Below, piece by piece: positions 27,052 through 35,324 of a stretch of DNA of 64,000 nt. The translations under genes and the position numbers were made by a program. The notes under the pieces are model-generated. The model saw nothing but the letters and a program-made list of their open reading frames with translations, had not been told where the DNA came from and searched no databases. Each line of letters opens with the position of its first letter. Position 1 is the first letter of the stretch. The DNA is from Pseudocalidococcus sp964653145 (lineage in GTDB: Bacteria; Cyanobacteriota; Cyanobacteriia; Thermosynechococcales; Thermosynechococcaceae): NCBI GenBank assembly GCA_964653145.1, contig CAZZCG010000006.1, positions 76,925 to 140,924 of the forward strand, read 5' to 3'.

Positions 27052-27789
27052 TTACTCTATCTTGGGCAACGGGGGCACGGTGGGTAGTCTCGGACAATAT
27101 TCACCCAAAAGTTTGACAATTTGGTGGGCGGTGGCGCTTTGATCCCAATCGATCTGCAAATGGTTAGGGGCCATTAATTTCACTGGATAGTGGCGATGGT
27201 AAATCTGGCTGTGGCCGTACCAAGTTTTTTGCCGTGGGGGCTGTCGATAAACTTCCGCTGCTACCCCATCCACCAGGGCCTGGGCTTCGGTTTCATCCAG
27301 ACTCAGGTATAGATTGAGGGTGGGGTAATGTTGGGACTGTAAATGATGAAGGGCTAGGTGTTCCGCTGCCGGTGCGGATGCGGGACTGGAGACTACCTGA
27401 TACCCTGCCAAATCCCGAAAGGGAATCCAGATGACTACAGGATCTAACTCCGGTAGGTGGGCATTGAGGTAAGAGCGGATTTTAACCAGCAATCCCTGGG
27501 GGCCAATTTTTAGCAACCAATTTTGGCATCCCAGGCGGCCCCAAAGTTCCAGTGCCACAATTCCCCCGTAGCCCACCAACACCACCGCCAAATAGTAAGC
27601 CACCACAGAGGGAAAATTAATATCTTGGGTGATAATGCCGCCGCGCCAGCCAATCCAAACCAGGCCAAGGGTTGCCCCGAACAATCCCAGCAGGATTAAC
27701 AAAGAATTTCGGAGAGAATGACGCTGGGTCAGGGTAACGGGAAAGGTCTCCACTTGGGACAGGGGTAAAAATCTCAGCATTATCCCCAA
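27052..27789 (-). CDS. Membrane-anchored protein, unknown function
   Basis: In this 245-residue protein, two helices near the N-terminus (LRNSLLILLGLFGATLGLVW and VVAYYLAVVLVGYGGIVALE) precede a soluble domain of about 165 residues. The soluble part has VVIWIPFRDLAGYQVV and NLYLSLDETEAQALVDGVAAEV, a PH-like or membrane-stress-sensor-like appearance. I do not recognise a named family. It lies between the methyltransferase and the PAM68 gene on the same strand. ATGs at 27789 and 27780 are both possible starts. Confidence 0.65.
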   Translation of the reverse strand: MGIMLRFLPLSQVETFPVTLTQRHSLRNSLLILLGLFGATLGLVWIGWRGGIITQDINFPSVVAYYLAVVLVGYGGIVALELWGRLGCQNWLLKIGPQGLLVKIRSYLNAHLPELDPVVIWIPFRDLAGYQVVSSPASAPAAEHLALHHLQSQHYPTLNLYLSLDETEAQALVDGVAAEVYRQPPRQKTWYGHSQIYHRHYPVKLMAPNHLQIDWDQSATAHQIVKLLGEYCPRLPTVPPLPKIE

Positions 27790-27861
27790 CTTGTCACCGG
27801 ATTATGGCCCCATTCCCAGGCCTCTGCTGTGGCTATGACTGATGGTAACCCAGGCCAGGGC

Positions 27862-28329
27862 TTACGTATTTTGCTTTCGGGTTTGCCAACTTTCGACGAT
27901 CCGACCAAAATTTAGGCGAAATTCTGCCCAGCCCAATAAACTACCCGGATCACTCTCTTCCCACGAGGCGGAGATCACCCCATAGCTCAACCCGAGCACT
28001 CCCAGGCCAAAAAAGCCCAAACTGACCAGCACCACCGCCACATTGGGGAGTTCAAACCATTCTTGACGGACGATCAGATAACACACCGGAAACGTGAGTA
28101 GGCCTAAAAGGCTAGGGATTCCACAACAAACTGCCATCCGCGTCGCCATCCGGTTGCTAACTACCTCCGGAATCCCCAGACCAGCCCGTGGGGTTTTGGT
28201 GGAACTGGCAGGAGTTGAGGAGGTTTTGGGTGTTACTGGAGGAGTGACCGCTTTATTCCCTTTTTTGGTGGACTTTTTTGACTTGGGTTCAAAGGGAAGC
28301 GGGGCCTGGCGTTTATTGTCCTCAGCCAT
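27862..28329 (-). CDS. PAM68-family photosystem II assembly protein
   Basis: In this 155-residue protein, a basic, Pro/Thr-rich N-terminus (KSKKSTKKGNKAVTPPVTP) precedes two membrane helices (VCCGIPSLLGLLTFPVCYLI and VAVVLVSLGFFGLGVLGLSY) and a short tail with SWEESDPGSLLGWAEF. This order matches PAM68/DUF3464, a thylakoid factor acting on early photosystem II assembly and CP47 synthesis. It starts six bases after rpsO on the same strand, so the two are one operon, an arrangement well known in cyanobacteria. Confidence 0.9.
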   Translation of the reverse strand: MAEDNKRQAPLPFEPKSKKSTKKGNKAVTPPVTPKTSSTPASSTKTPRAGLGIPEVVSNRMATRMAVCCGIPSLLGLLTFPVCYLIVRQEWFELPNVAVVLVSLGFFGLGVLGLSYGVISASWEESDPGSLLGWAEFRLNFGRIVESWQTRKQNT

Positions 28330-28335
28330 CGGTCT

Positions 28336-28605
28336 TTACCCGCGAATTCCAAGTTTGGTAATTAAGTCCCGGTAGTGCTGACTGTCCTGTTTAGCAATGT
28401 AGCTGAGGAGACGTTTGCGCTGGCCAATCATTTTTAAAAGACCGCGGCGGGAGGCATGATCCTTCTTGTTGGCTTTTAAGTGATCGGATAACCGTTTGAT
28501 CCGCTCGGTTAGGATGGCAACCTGTACATCAGAAGAACCGGTGTCAGTGCCGTGGACTTGATAGCTGTTGATGATTTCTTGTTTTCGTTCTTGAAGTAAA
28601 ACCAT
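28336..28605 (-). CDS. rpsO: 30S ribosomal protein S15
   Basis: S15 binds 16S rRNA early in 30S assembly. The 89-residue length is exact for the family. The signature TGSSDVQVAILTERIKRLSDH and the LLKMIGQRKRLLSYI segment are intact. The divergent gene at 28793 lies across a 187-bp gap that must hold the rpsO-PAM68 promoter. Confidence 0.99.
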   Translation of the reverse strand: MVLLQERKQEIINSYQVHGTDTGSSDVQVAILTERIKRLSDHLKANKKDHASRRGLLKMIGQRKRLLSYIAKQDSQHYRDLITKLGIRG

Positions 28606-28792
28606 AGCGCTGGGGTGCAGATAAAGGGCCAGGATTTATTATCTTATCAGATTCCCGTTGGCGGTCGGTGCAGTTCTCTACAATGGAGATGGATTTAGAT
28701 ACGTGAAAAACAAAAATTAACTGACCTGAATTGGGTTGGCCCATCTGACCCAAGTTTGGCTGATCAACCGCTGTTTACTTTGGGAGGAAACC

Positions 28793-29152
28793 ATGCTGTC
28801 ACTGCTGATTACCTGGCTAGTCACAAGTTTGAGTTTATTTATTGTCTCGAAGATCGAGTTTCTGGGGGTGGAAATTCAGAGCTTTTCTACGGCCCTGTGG
28901 TCAGCGGCGGTGTTTGGGATCCTCAATGCAACCCTTGGGGCAGTACTCCGATTTTTGGCCTTTCCGATTACGTTTTTGACCCTGGGGTTGTTTGCCTTGA
29001 TCCTAAATGGGTTGATTTTTGCCTTGGCTGCCAATTTAGTGGACGGCTTCAATCTGAAAAAAGGGTTTCTCAGCGCTATTTTAGGCACCATTGCCCTGAG
29101 CCTTGTGAACTCCCTGGCTTTTCTGGTATTGGGGAACCTTGGGATTGCCTAA
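28793..29152 (+). CDS. Phage-holin-family (DUF360-type) membrane protein
   Basis: The 119-residue protein is almost wholly hydrophobic with four helices (ITWLVTSLSLFIVSKIEF, ALWSAAVFGILNATLGAV, LAFPITFLTLGLFALILNGL, FLSAILGTIALSLVNSLAF). This matches the family annotated as phage holin family 4 or DUF360, which is widespread in free-living bacteria and not evidence of a prophage. The start is fixed by the ribosome binding site GGAGG seven bases before the ATG at 28793; an upstream TTG frame is spurious. It overlaps the start of the CobT-like gene if that begins at 29139. Confidence 0.85.
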   Translation: MLSLLITWLVTSLSLFIVSKIEFLGVEIQSFSTALWSAAVFGILNATLGAVLRFLAFPITFLTLGLFALILNGLIFALAANLVDGFNLKKGFLSAILGTIALSLVNSLAFLVLGNLGIA

Positions 29153-30263
29153 CTCTCCCCTAGGGGCAGCGGCCATTGCCAGCTACGGTGAATATGCCCA
29201 GGCCTGGTTAAGGCAACAGCAAGCCCTAACTCCAGCATTTGTCTGTGTTTTGGGGTTTACGGAAACAGCCTTGATCCCTGGAATTTCTGCGGCGGGAGCC
29301 ACCCCAGAGTCCCGACGTTACACAGCCCTGGCCGACGCCGAGTTTTTAATCAACGGCCCCAACCCCCACCCTGTCTATGCCCTGCCCCCACTAACGGCTG
29401 GTGCCTCCCCAGTGTTGATTACCCGTGCCCTGACCCAGGCCTGTGGCTGGCCAATTTATTTATTCAATGCAGGATTACCCGCGGTTCCCAGTGTGCCGAT
29501 GGTTGATTTGGGCGGTAAACCGAGTCGCTGCTTAACCACGGGCCAAGCCATGTCCTTAAATCAGGTGCAATCTCTCTGGGCGCAAGGTCTGGCCTGGGGA
29601 AAATCTCTGGGGGAATCCCACGGGTATCTGATTATTTCCGAATGTGTGGTGGGGGGGACAACGACGGCTTTGGCGGTGTTAGAAGGACTCGGGTTCCCAG
29701 CCCGCCATCGAATTGGGAGTAGCCATGTGCAATCCAATCAAAGTCAGAAATGGCAAATTGTCCAGGCCGGGTTCGAACATCTCCCCTCCAACTACAGCCC
29801 TTGGGATTTATTGGTGGCCGTTGGGGATGGGATGCAGGTGGTGGCCGCCGGACTCTTAGTCAGTGCCAGTCAGCGGTGTGGTGTGATGTTGGCCGGGGGA
29901 AGTCAGATGGTCGCGGTCTATGCCCTAGCCCAAGCCCTAGCCGCAGATCAAAACCTGGCCTGGGAGCCGAGCCGTGTGGTGATTGGAACGACCCGTTGGA
30001 TTGTCGAAGATTTCAGTGCAGATGTTCGAGGCCTGGCGTCCGAGGTCGGGGTTTCCCTATTGGCGACCCAATTAAACCTAGGTCAGTCCCAGTTCACAGC
30101 GCTCCAGGCCTACGAGCGGGGGTTTGTTAAAGAGGGCGTGGGGGCGGGGGGCACAGCCATTGCTGCGAGCTTGAACCATCATTGGACTACAGAGCAAATT
30201 GCCCAAGCAGTGGAATCCATTGCCGAGGACTATCTAGCCAGTCGAATCCCCTCCATCCCCTAA
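29139..30263 (+). CDS. CobT-like nicotinate mononucleotide-dependent phosphoribosyltransferase (UPF0284)
   Basis: In this 374-residue protein, the glycine-rich ISECVVGGTTTALAVLEGLG and VGDGMQVVAAGLLVSASQ segments and SCR-type motifs match the UPF0284/TIGR00303 family, a relative of CobT. CobT attaches nicotinate mononucleotide to the lower-ligand base during cobamide synthesis. Cyanobacteria make pseudocobalamin with adenine as lower ligand, so this protein may serve that step. The start is uncertain: a TTG at 29139 overlaps the previous gene by 14 bases, which suggests coupling. MetH (46.4 kb) needs the cofactor, and cobU is at 58 kb. Confidence 0.8.
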   Translation: MGLPNSPLGAAAIASYGEYAQAWLRQQQALTPAFVCVLGFTETALIPGISAAGATPESRRYTALADAEFLINGPNPHPVYALPPLTAGASPVLITRALTQACGWPIYLFNAGLPAVPSVPMVDLGGKPSRCLTTGQAMSLNQVQSLWAQGLAWGKSLGESHGYLIISECVVGGTTTALAVLEGLGFPARHRIGSSHVQSNQSQKWQIVQAGFEHLPSNYSPWDLLVAVGDGMQVVAAGLLVSASQRCGVMLAGGSQMVAVYALAQALAADQNLAWEPSRVVIGTTRWIVEDFSADVRGLASEVGVSLLATQLNLGQSQFTALQAYERGFVKEGVGAGGTAIAASLNHHWTTEQIAQAVESIAEDYLASRIPSIP

Positions 30264-30281
30264 GATAATCACGTGCAAACG

Positions 30282-31529
30282 CTAAGCCATGTCTCCTAGA
30301 ATCGGTTGACTTTTTTGCCAGGCCCAAATCCCCGCGGCCGCGACCACCACGCCCAGGCCAATGACTACCGCCTGAAGCCCCACCAAATCTGCCAAAATTC
30401 CCGCCAGGGCCAGGGGGATACTCAGGGCAATGTTCACAATGTTGTTTTGAAAGCCAAAGACCTTCCCCCGCATTTCCGCTGGGGTTTTTAACTGGATTAG
30501 GGTTTGCATCGGTACACCGATAAAGGAGGCCCCAATTCCCAGCAGCACACTCAAGCACAAACCCAACCAGAGTTGATGCACAAAGGCAAACGACAGCAAC
30601 ACCGTGGCCATACTCAAGAAACCATAGAGGGGTAAGGGTTGCTGCGACCAGCGTTGTCCCCACTGACCTAAAATCCCTGCCCCAATGATTAAACCAGCGC
30701 CTGAGGCAGCTAGGAGAAACCCAAACTGATTCGCCCGCAAGCCAATCTCCTGGGCTAACCCCACCGCCAAAACGGTCAAAGCCGCAAAGACGCAGTAGAG
30801 AACGGTCAACTGGAGCATCGCTTGACCCAAGATTTTATTTTTTTGTAGATATTGAAATCCATCTTGAAGATCAGCGAGAAACTGCCATTTTTTCTCCCGC
30901 TTGATGATATGTTCCTGCACACGAATCCAACTCAACACCAGGCCGGCGGCAATGTACAACCCCCCAACAAAAAACTCCCGCCCCAAACGGCCCCAGCTGT
31001 TGGCCCAACTTAAGACTGGCTCCCCAATGGCAAATCCAACCACTAAAGACCCCATCATCGTGGTAATGAACAGGGCATTGGCGGATAGCAAATTGGCTTC
31101 ATCGACCAAGAGGGGGATCGCGGATTGTTCTGCTGGAGCAAAAAATTGGGTCAATATCGATTCCAGAAACGCCACCAGGAGCAAGAGGATAAATTCGTTG
31201 GGTAAAAACGGAATTGAAAAGACCAGTAAACCCCGCATGATATTGGTAACGCTGAGGATGGTGCGTTTGGGATAGCGATCCACAAAAATTCCGGCTGCCG
31301 AACCAAAGAAAACCGCTGGCAGCGTATTGGCCACCATCACTGCTGATGCCATGGAGGTTGCTAAAAAAGCTGGGGCGTCGTAGTTGACGACTAAGGTGAT
31401 GAGTAAAACCAGGAAAATCTTATCGCCCAGTTGGGAAATAATCTGTCCAGTCCAGAGCTTGAGGAAGTTGCGGTTGTGGAGGAGAGCAAGAAATCCCCCG
31501 GACGTGGGTTGTGGGCCTGGGCTGAGCAT
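30282..31529 (-). CDS. Major facilitator superfamily transporter
   Basis: The 415-residue protein has about 12 hydrophobic helices and the inter-helix loop motif DRYPKRTILSVTNIMRG after helix 2, typical of MFS drug or macrolide exporters of the MefA/enterobactin-exporter (MFS_3) type. The N-terminal cytoplasmic stretch FLALLHNRNFLKLWTGQIIS is also characteristic. The substrate is unknown. It converges with the CobT-like gene with only 18 bases between the stops and no terminator visible in that gap. Confidence 0.85.
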   Translation of the reverse strand: MLSPGPQPTSGGFLALLHNRNFLKLWTGQIISQLGDKIFLVLLITLVVNYDAPAFLATSMASAVMVANTLPAVFFGSAAGIFVDRYPKRTILSVTNIMRGLLVFSIPFLPNEFILLLLVAFLESILTQFFAPAEQSAIPLLVDEANLLSANALFITTMMGSLVVGFAIGEPVLSWANSWGRLGREFFVGGLYIAAGLVLSWIRVQEHIIKREKKWQFLADLQDGFQYLQKNKILGQAMLQLTVLYCVFAALTVLAVGLAQEIGLRANQFGFLLAASGAGLIIGAGILGQWGQRWSQQPLPLYGFLSMATVLLSFAFVHQLWLGLCLSVLLGIGASFIGVPMQTLIQLKTPAEMRGKVFGFQNNIVNIALSIPLALAGILADLVGLQAVVIGLGVVVAAAGIWAWQKSQPILGDMA

Positions 31530-31672
31530 TGGGGCAACGACACAAGGACAGAGAATTTACAGTCAGGAATAAAAATAAACCTGCCTTCATTTTACGGTGC
31601 AAGTATCCCTGTATTAGTGCTGAGTTCTCGGGACTCCTGAATAGTTACGGTCGTCATGGGGGCATTGAACCT

Positions 31673-31915
31673 CTAGGCGAGGCCGAGGGAATAGGGGGCG
31701 GTTCGGGTTTGGGCCATATCTCGAATTAGGTTGATCCGGCTGGCGGCATACCGCTCTAAACAGGCCAGTTGGGACGCATCCAGACCCTGTTGTTGACTAA
31801 ATTGACCCACAATCCATTGGCACAGGGCCGAGTCATCCAGTCCTAGGAGAATTCCGGTTTGGGTTTGCTCAACAAAATTCCAAAATTGACGCAGTAGGGT
31901 TGGAGGCATAGACAC
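31673..31915 (-). CDS. Small conserved cyanobacterial protein, unknown function
   Basis: The 80-residue soluble helical protein begins MPPTLLRQFWNFVEQTQTGI and has LDDSALCQWIVGQFS and ERYAASRINLIRDMAQTR. The amphipathic helices and absence of low-complexity sequence make it look real. I know similar short proteins only as cyanobacterial hypotheticals. It stands alone downstream of the long gene-free region and lies on the same strand as the MFS gene. Confidence 0.6.
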   Translation of the reverse strand: MSMPPTLLRQFWNFVEQTQTGILLGLDDSALCQWIVGQFSQQQGLDASQLACLERYAASRINLIRDMAQTRTAPYSLGLA

Positions 31916-32456
31916 CCTCGCTTAAGAATTTCTTTATATTGTTACCTTAGATGGTGAAAATCGAAAATAGGTCGACCTGTTGAAAGATGCAACTAAAGTT
32001 ACTGAATCCTCATGAACTTTTATCACGAACTAATACGGAACCTAACGACAAATCAGACTTTCGGCCGACTTATGGGACCTTTTCCCGCCGTCAATCTCCT
32101 CGCTCTCAGGTTTACACTACTTTTTCAAAAATGATTACCCAATTTATTTTGATGAAAATGCATTTTTCCGCCAAAATACCCGCAATCTGATTGATTGTAA
32201 GTACGATGCCCCGTCTTCATGCAGCTCAGGTAGGAACTTGTAACAATTGCTGATACAGCCTACTTTGGGGTTGATGAAGACCCTCAGAGTTGTGGATCGT
32301 GGCTCTATCAATGCCTTTATAAATTAATATCTTCAAAAATTGACTATCCCCACTGGATTGGAAATAAGCTGTGATGCCGGTAAATCAGTTTTTGACGCTG
32401 GTTTCTACAAAATTTTCTGCCTGCTTTATTTGTTCTAGGTGGTTTGTTCCTTGCCC
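31916..32456. other. 541-bp gene-free region upstream of the P-type-ATPase-like gene
   Basis: This stretch is more AT-rich than its surroundings, and no credible gene covers it. A plus-strand frame at 31987-32190 has no ribosome binding site and a random composition. It contains a structured segment at 32213-32281, listed separately. The last 100 bases probably carry the promoter of the downstream gene. Confidence 0.55.
32213..32281 (+). ncRNA. Candidate structured RNA or regulatory hairpin (nested inverted repeats)
   Basis: GTCTTCAT at 32213-32220 is the exact reverse complement of ATGAAGAC at 32274-32281. Inside it GTAGG (32230-32234) pairs with CCTAC (32259-32263). The result is a long two-part hairpin with a 9/10-base internal loop and a 24-base apical loop containing CAATTGC. 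It sits in gene-free DNA, so coding constraint cannot explain it. It has no U-tract, so it does not look like a terminator. It could be a small RNA, a leader element or a protein-binding site. The strand is a guess. Confidence 0.3.
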
Positions 32457-34217
32457 ATGCCTGCTGTTGTTGTCCATCACACCCCTGGCCGAATCCGCTG
32501 GCAAATTCCCCGATTGCGCCATGACTCGAACTACGGCCAAACCCTAGAAAATTTAATTTTGGCGATCCCTGTGATTTTGGGGGCCCGAATTAATCCTGGG
32601 GCCACGTCCCTTGTTGTCTCCTACCACAGCCCAGGCCTGGCAAAGTCCGAGGTCGAAACCCTCATCCATACTTGCATTACCCAGGCCGAGACCACCCACC
32701 CCTTGCCCCCGCCGGAACCCTTCCCCACCCCAGCCCCGCCAGCGATTCGCGATTGGGAAGCAGAGGTTGAGGCTGAGCGGCCCCCGGAATCGGATTGGGA
32801 GCGTCTAGGCTGGCCATTGATCAGTTTAACGTTGGCTCTGCTGGCTACCCCCTGGGAATTGCCGCCCCTGGTGGTGGGATTGACGGTTTTGGCTGGGGCC
32901 TGGCCCTGGTTTCAACGCACCCAAACCCGCTGGCAACGGGAGCAGGCCGTTTCGGTGGACTTGCTCGATACCCTGTGGCTCGGGCTGCATACCCTCAATG
33001 GGGAATTTCTGGCACCAGCACTCAAAACCTCCTTGGCGTCAGGACGGGCAGATTTACGGGATCGACTCCATGAATTTAGTCCCTATCCAAGCCTATTGCT
33101 CAATCCAGACCGAAGTTTTCTGGCTTTACGGCAGGGCATTGAGCAGCGTTTAACTGAAACTGAATTGGCGGTGGGTGATTGCCTCTGGGTGGAAGCTGGT
33201 GAAATTGTGCCGGTGGATGGCCAGGTGGTTACAGGGCAGGCCAATTTAGGATTAGTCCATGGGGGGAGGACGTTGACAACGGTTTCCATCACTCCCACCG
33301 ATTTTGTCTACGCGGGCAGTCAGGTTTTATCCGGACGAATTTTAGTAGAAGCTCAACGACTTGGCTGGCAAACCCGTATTGGCCTGGTGACGGAAATCCG
33401 GCAAGCAGAACCCGTGTACGACAGCACCCTTGCCAAGACTCAGGCCCAACTTGCCCACCAGTCCGTTTTACCCACCCTAGCCCTGTCTGGATGTGTTTTA
33501 GCTGCGACTGGCAATCCCAGTGCTGCCCTGGCTCCCTTACAGCTAGATTTTGGTAGTGGGATTCAACTGTCCCTAAGAACAGTATTTTTAGCGGCGTTAA
33601 TTGCAGCAACCCAGGCCGGAGTTTATATCCCCAGTGCCGCCAGCCTCGAAAAATTGGCCTCATTGCGGGTGCTAGTCATCGATCAAGGCGAATTAAATCT
33701 GAATTTGGAGGAGTTGCAAGCTTTGGAAGCCCTAGGCCATTACTGGCAACTAAAACTGATTTTTGCTCAGGCAGGAGAACTTGAGGGAATCATCCAGGCC
33801 ATGGCTGACCCGGACGCGGCAATTCTGACCCGGCCTGGAACGCCATATCACTATCCCAATACTTGGTTGCAAATATTCTGGGGAAGTCGGGAAATTCATC
33901 CCCAACGCCCGGAGATTGTGATCTTGGAGCCGAGTCCAGAGAAGCTCCACTGGGGATTGAGTATTGCCCACCAGGCCTTGGACCGGGCCTATCAAAACAC
34001 AGCATTAATTTGCTTACCCAATGTCATGGTTGTTGGCGCTGGGATGGTATCGGGACTGTCCCCTGTAATCAACGTCATGACCAATAACACCACAGCCTTT
34101 TTAGTGGAATTTTTACCCCAACCTCGATTCCTAAGGCCCCCAGCTTTGGTTCCTCGGGCCTCATTCACCCCCAAATCAACCTTGCCTTCGCCGTTCCTGA
34201 CTACTGTGGAGAAATGA
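32457..34217 (+). CDS. Degenerate P1B-type ATPase-like membrane protein lacking catalytic motifs
   Basis: This 586-residue protein starts at the ATG at 32457. Residues 1-75 resemble the HMA-like N-terminal domain seen in some P-type ATPases (VVHHTPGRIRWQIP). Helices follow around 118-150. The actuator-like segment VGDCLWVEAGEIVPVDG (239-255) is clear, but the TGES loop is absent; the matching place reads VHGGRTLT. Further helices and an IPSAASLEKLASLRVLVIDQ stretch (391-410) align with the region before DKTGT; the aspartate is kept but KTGT is replaced by QGEL. The metal-binding CPC motif and the ATP-binding domain are missing, and the C-terminus (ALDRAYQNTALICLPN) resembles the last helices of the family. 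It is probably a non-catalytic scaffold or sensor rather than a pump. The frame is intact with normal codon use, so it is not a pseudogene. Confidence 0.8.
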   Translation: MPAVVVHHTPGRIRWQIPRLRHDSNYGQTLENLILAIPVILGARINPGATSLVVSYHSPGLAKSEVETLIHTCITQAETTHPLPPPEPFPTPAPPAIRDWEAEVEAERPPESDWERLGWPLISLTLALLATPWELPPLVVGLTVLAGAWPWFQRTQTRWQREQAVSVDLLDTLWLGLHTLNGEFLAPALKTSLASGRADLRDRLHEFSPYPSLLLNPDRSFLALRQGIEQRLTETELAVGDCLWVEAGEIVPVDGQVVTGQANLGLVHGGRTLTTVSITPTDFVYAGSQVLSGRILVEAQRLGWQTRIGLVTEIRQAEPVYDSTLAKTQAQLAHQSVLPTLALSGCVLAATGNPSAALAPLQLDFGSGIQLSLRTVFLAALIAATQAGVYIPSAASLEKLASLRVLVIDQGELNLNLEELQALEALGHYWQLKLIFAQAGELEGIIQAMADPDAAILTRPGTPYHYPNTWLQIFWGSREIHPQRPEIVILEPSPEKLHWGLSIAHQALDRAYQNTALICLPNVMVVGAGMVSGLSPVINVMTNNTTAFLVEFLPQPRFLRPPALVPRASFTPKSTLPSPFLTTVEK

Positions 34218-34328
34218 GAAAAATATTGAAAAATATTAAATTATCTGTAACCGTCTCCTACCGACCCCACAGAGTTAAAACCAGGCCTTAGAATTTAAGC
34301 GAAGTGATTGGCAAAAGGTACATCTCCC

Positions 34329-34472
34329 ATGGCAACTGACTTCGACCGAGGCATCATGAAGTTTAAAGGGGCAGATAGTCGGCCGATGGTAGCCCTGTCT
34401 GCGGTTCTAGTGTTAGGGTTTATCGCTGCGTTGATCTGGTGGGGACTACAAACTGCCTACGCCTTCACTTAA
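34329..34472 (+). CDS. 47-residue single-helix membrane protein, unknown function
   Basis: The ATG at 34329 opens a frame reading MATDFDRGIMKFKGADS, then a single hydrophobic helix (VALSAVLVLGFIAALIWWG) and a short polar end LQTAYAFT with stop TAA. A soluble charged head, one helix and few tail residues is the form of small subunits of photosystems, cytochrome b6f or NDH-1. I have seen similar short sequences in cyanobacteria but cannot name the complex with confidence. It lies 111 bases after the P-type-ATPase-like gene on the same strand. Confidence 0.75.
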   Translation: MATDFDRGIMKFKGADSRPMVALSAVLVLGFIAALIWWGLQTAYAFT

Positions 34473-34529
34473 CCCTTTTTCATTGTCAATTTTTAGAGCA
34501 GTTTTAGACCTGATGAAACCGCGCTTGGC

Positions 34530-35096
34530 TCACCGAGGTAATCGCCGCAGGTAAGTTAAGCCTTTCTGTTGACGTTCGGGACTGTATTCCAGGCCTAGCA
34601 TTTTATAGGCATCTTTATCGTGTAAGACGCGAAATTGGGAATAGTTAATCCGGAATTTCCCGTTCAGAGTGCTTACTTGTGAGGTTAAATCTTCCGGAAT
34701 TCCCCCCAGCTCCTCAAAGGCTTCCCGAGGGTAGAGCCAAGGTGCCTCTGGAGGCTCATTACCAGTGGGGATCGATTCTTCTAGTTCATGCAACTTTTCG
34801 GCCAGTCCCTTAAAAATTTCACCTGTTTTAGGGCGGCTGGATTGAAATATCCCCAGAAACCGCTGCTTTAAGCTGTTAAAGAAATAGCCAAGAATTCGCC
34901 CACACACCCGGAGAAATTGCCTAATTAAGGACAGTGGCCCTACTTTTTCTGGCTTTTGGACTGGGGGTTTGGTGCTGGTTTGCGGCGGAGTTTCAAGGAC
35001 AGCAATTGTAGACCAACCACAATGGGCACAAATTTGACGGCCGGATTTTAAGGGTGAACCGAGGCGGGCGGAACAGCGGGGGCAGTTTTCCAGCAT
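34530..35096 (-). CDS. Zinc-ribbon protein of unknown function
   Basis: The 188-residue protein has an N-terminal zinc ribbon (CPRCSARLG and CAHCGWS, residues 5-29). A basic linker follows, then a moderately hydrophobic stretch (SLIRQFLRVCGRILGYFFNS, about 55-75) that may be an amphipathic or membrane-associated helix. A soluble C-terminal domain has FRINYSQFRVLHDKDAYKML and LGLEYSPERQQKGLTYLRR. I recognise no family. It is encoded downstream of the small membrane protein gene on the same strand, 62 bases away. Confidence 0.7.
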   Translation of the reverse strand: MLENCPRCSARLGSPLKSGRQICAHCGWSTIAVLETPPQTSTKPPVQKPEKVGPLSLIRQFLRVCGRILGYFFNSLKQRFLGIFQSSRPKTGEIFKGLAEKLHELEESIPTGNEPPEAPWLYPREAFEELGGIPEDLTSQVSTLNGKFRINYSQFRVLHDKDAYKMLGLEYSPERQQKGLTYLRRLPR

Positions 35097-35158
35097 GGAA
35101 CCGTAATTGCAGCAATGGGTCTGCTCCCTACTTTACCGTGGTTCCTCCCAGCTTACCC

Positions 35159-35311
35159 TCAAGAACGCCGTAAATAACCCCAATTGGAGAGAATAGCCAA
35201 GACTGCCCCGCCCGTGAGCATGGCTGGAATTGGTAAGGTAATGGGGCGCAACCAGAGGATCGCTTCCACCAGGCCCAGAAGCAGAAAAAAACTAATCAGT
35301 GCCACTCGCAT
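35159..35311 (-). CDS. 50-residue two-helix membrane protein
   Basis: The frame from the ATG at 35311 to TGA at 35159 reads MRVALISFFLLLGLVEAILW then LRPITLPIPAMLTGGAVLAI and a basic end, NWGYLRRS. It has two hydrophobic helices around a proline hinge, with positive residues at the C-terminus. It starts 14 bases after the stop of the gap-interrupted gene on the same strand, so it belongs to that transcript. I know no function. Its composition is that of a real membrane protein and the spacing is operon-like. Confidence 0.6.
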   Translation of the reverse strand: MRVALISFFLLLGLVEAILWLRPITLPIPAMLTGGAVLAILSNWGYLRRS

Positions 35312-35324
35312 GGGAATTTTCGGA

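Noticed and set aside
28793..29152. Holin-like gene as a sign of a prophage
   Set aside because: The family is common outside phages, and no other phage gene is near.
31987..32190. 67-codon plus-strand frame in the long gene-free region
   Set aside because: It has no ribosome binding site and an unlikely amino-acid mix, and its flanks look non-coding.
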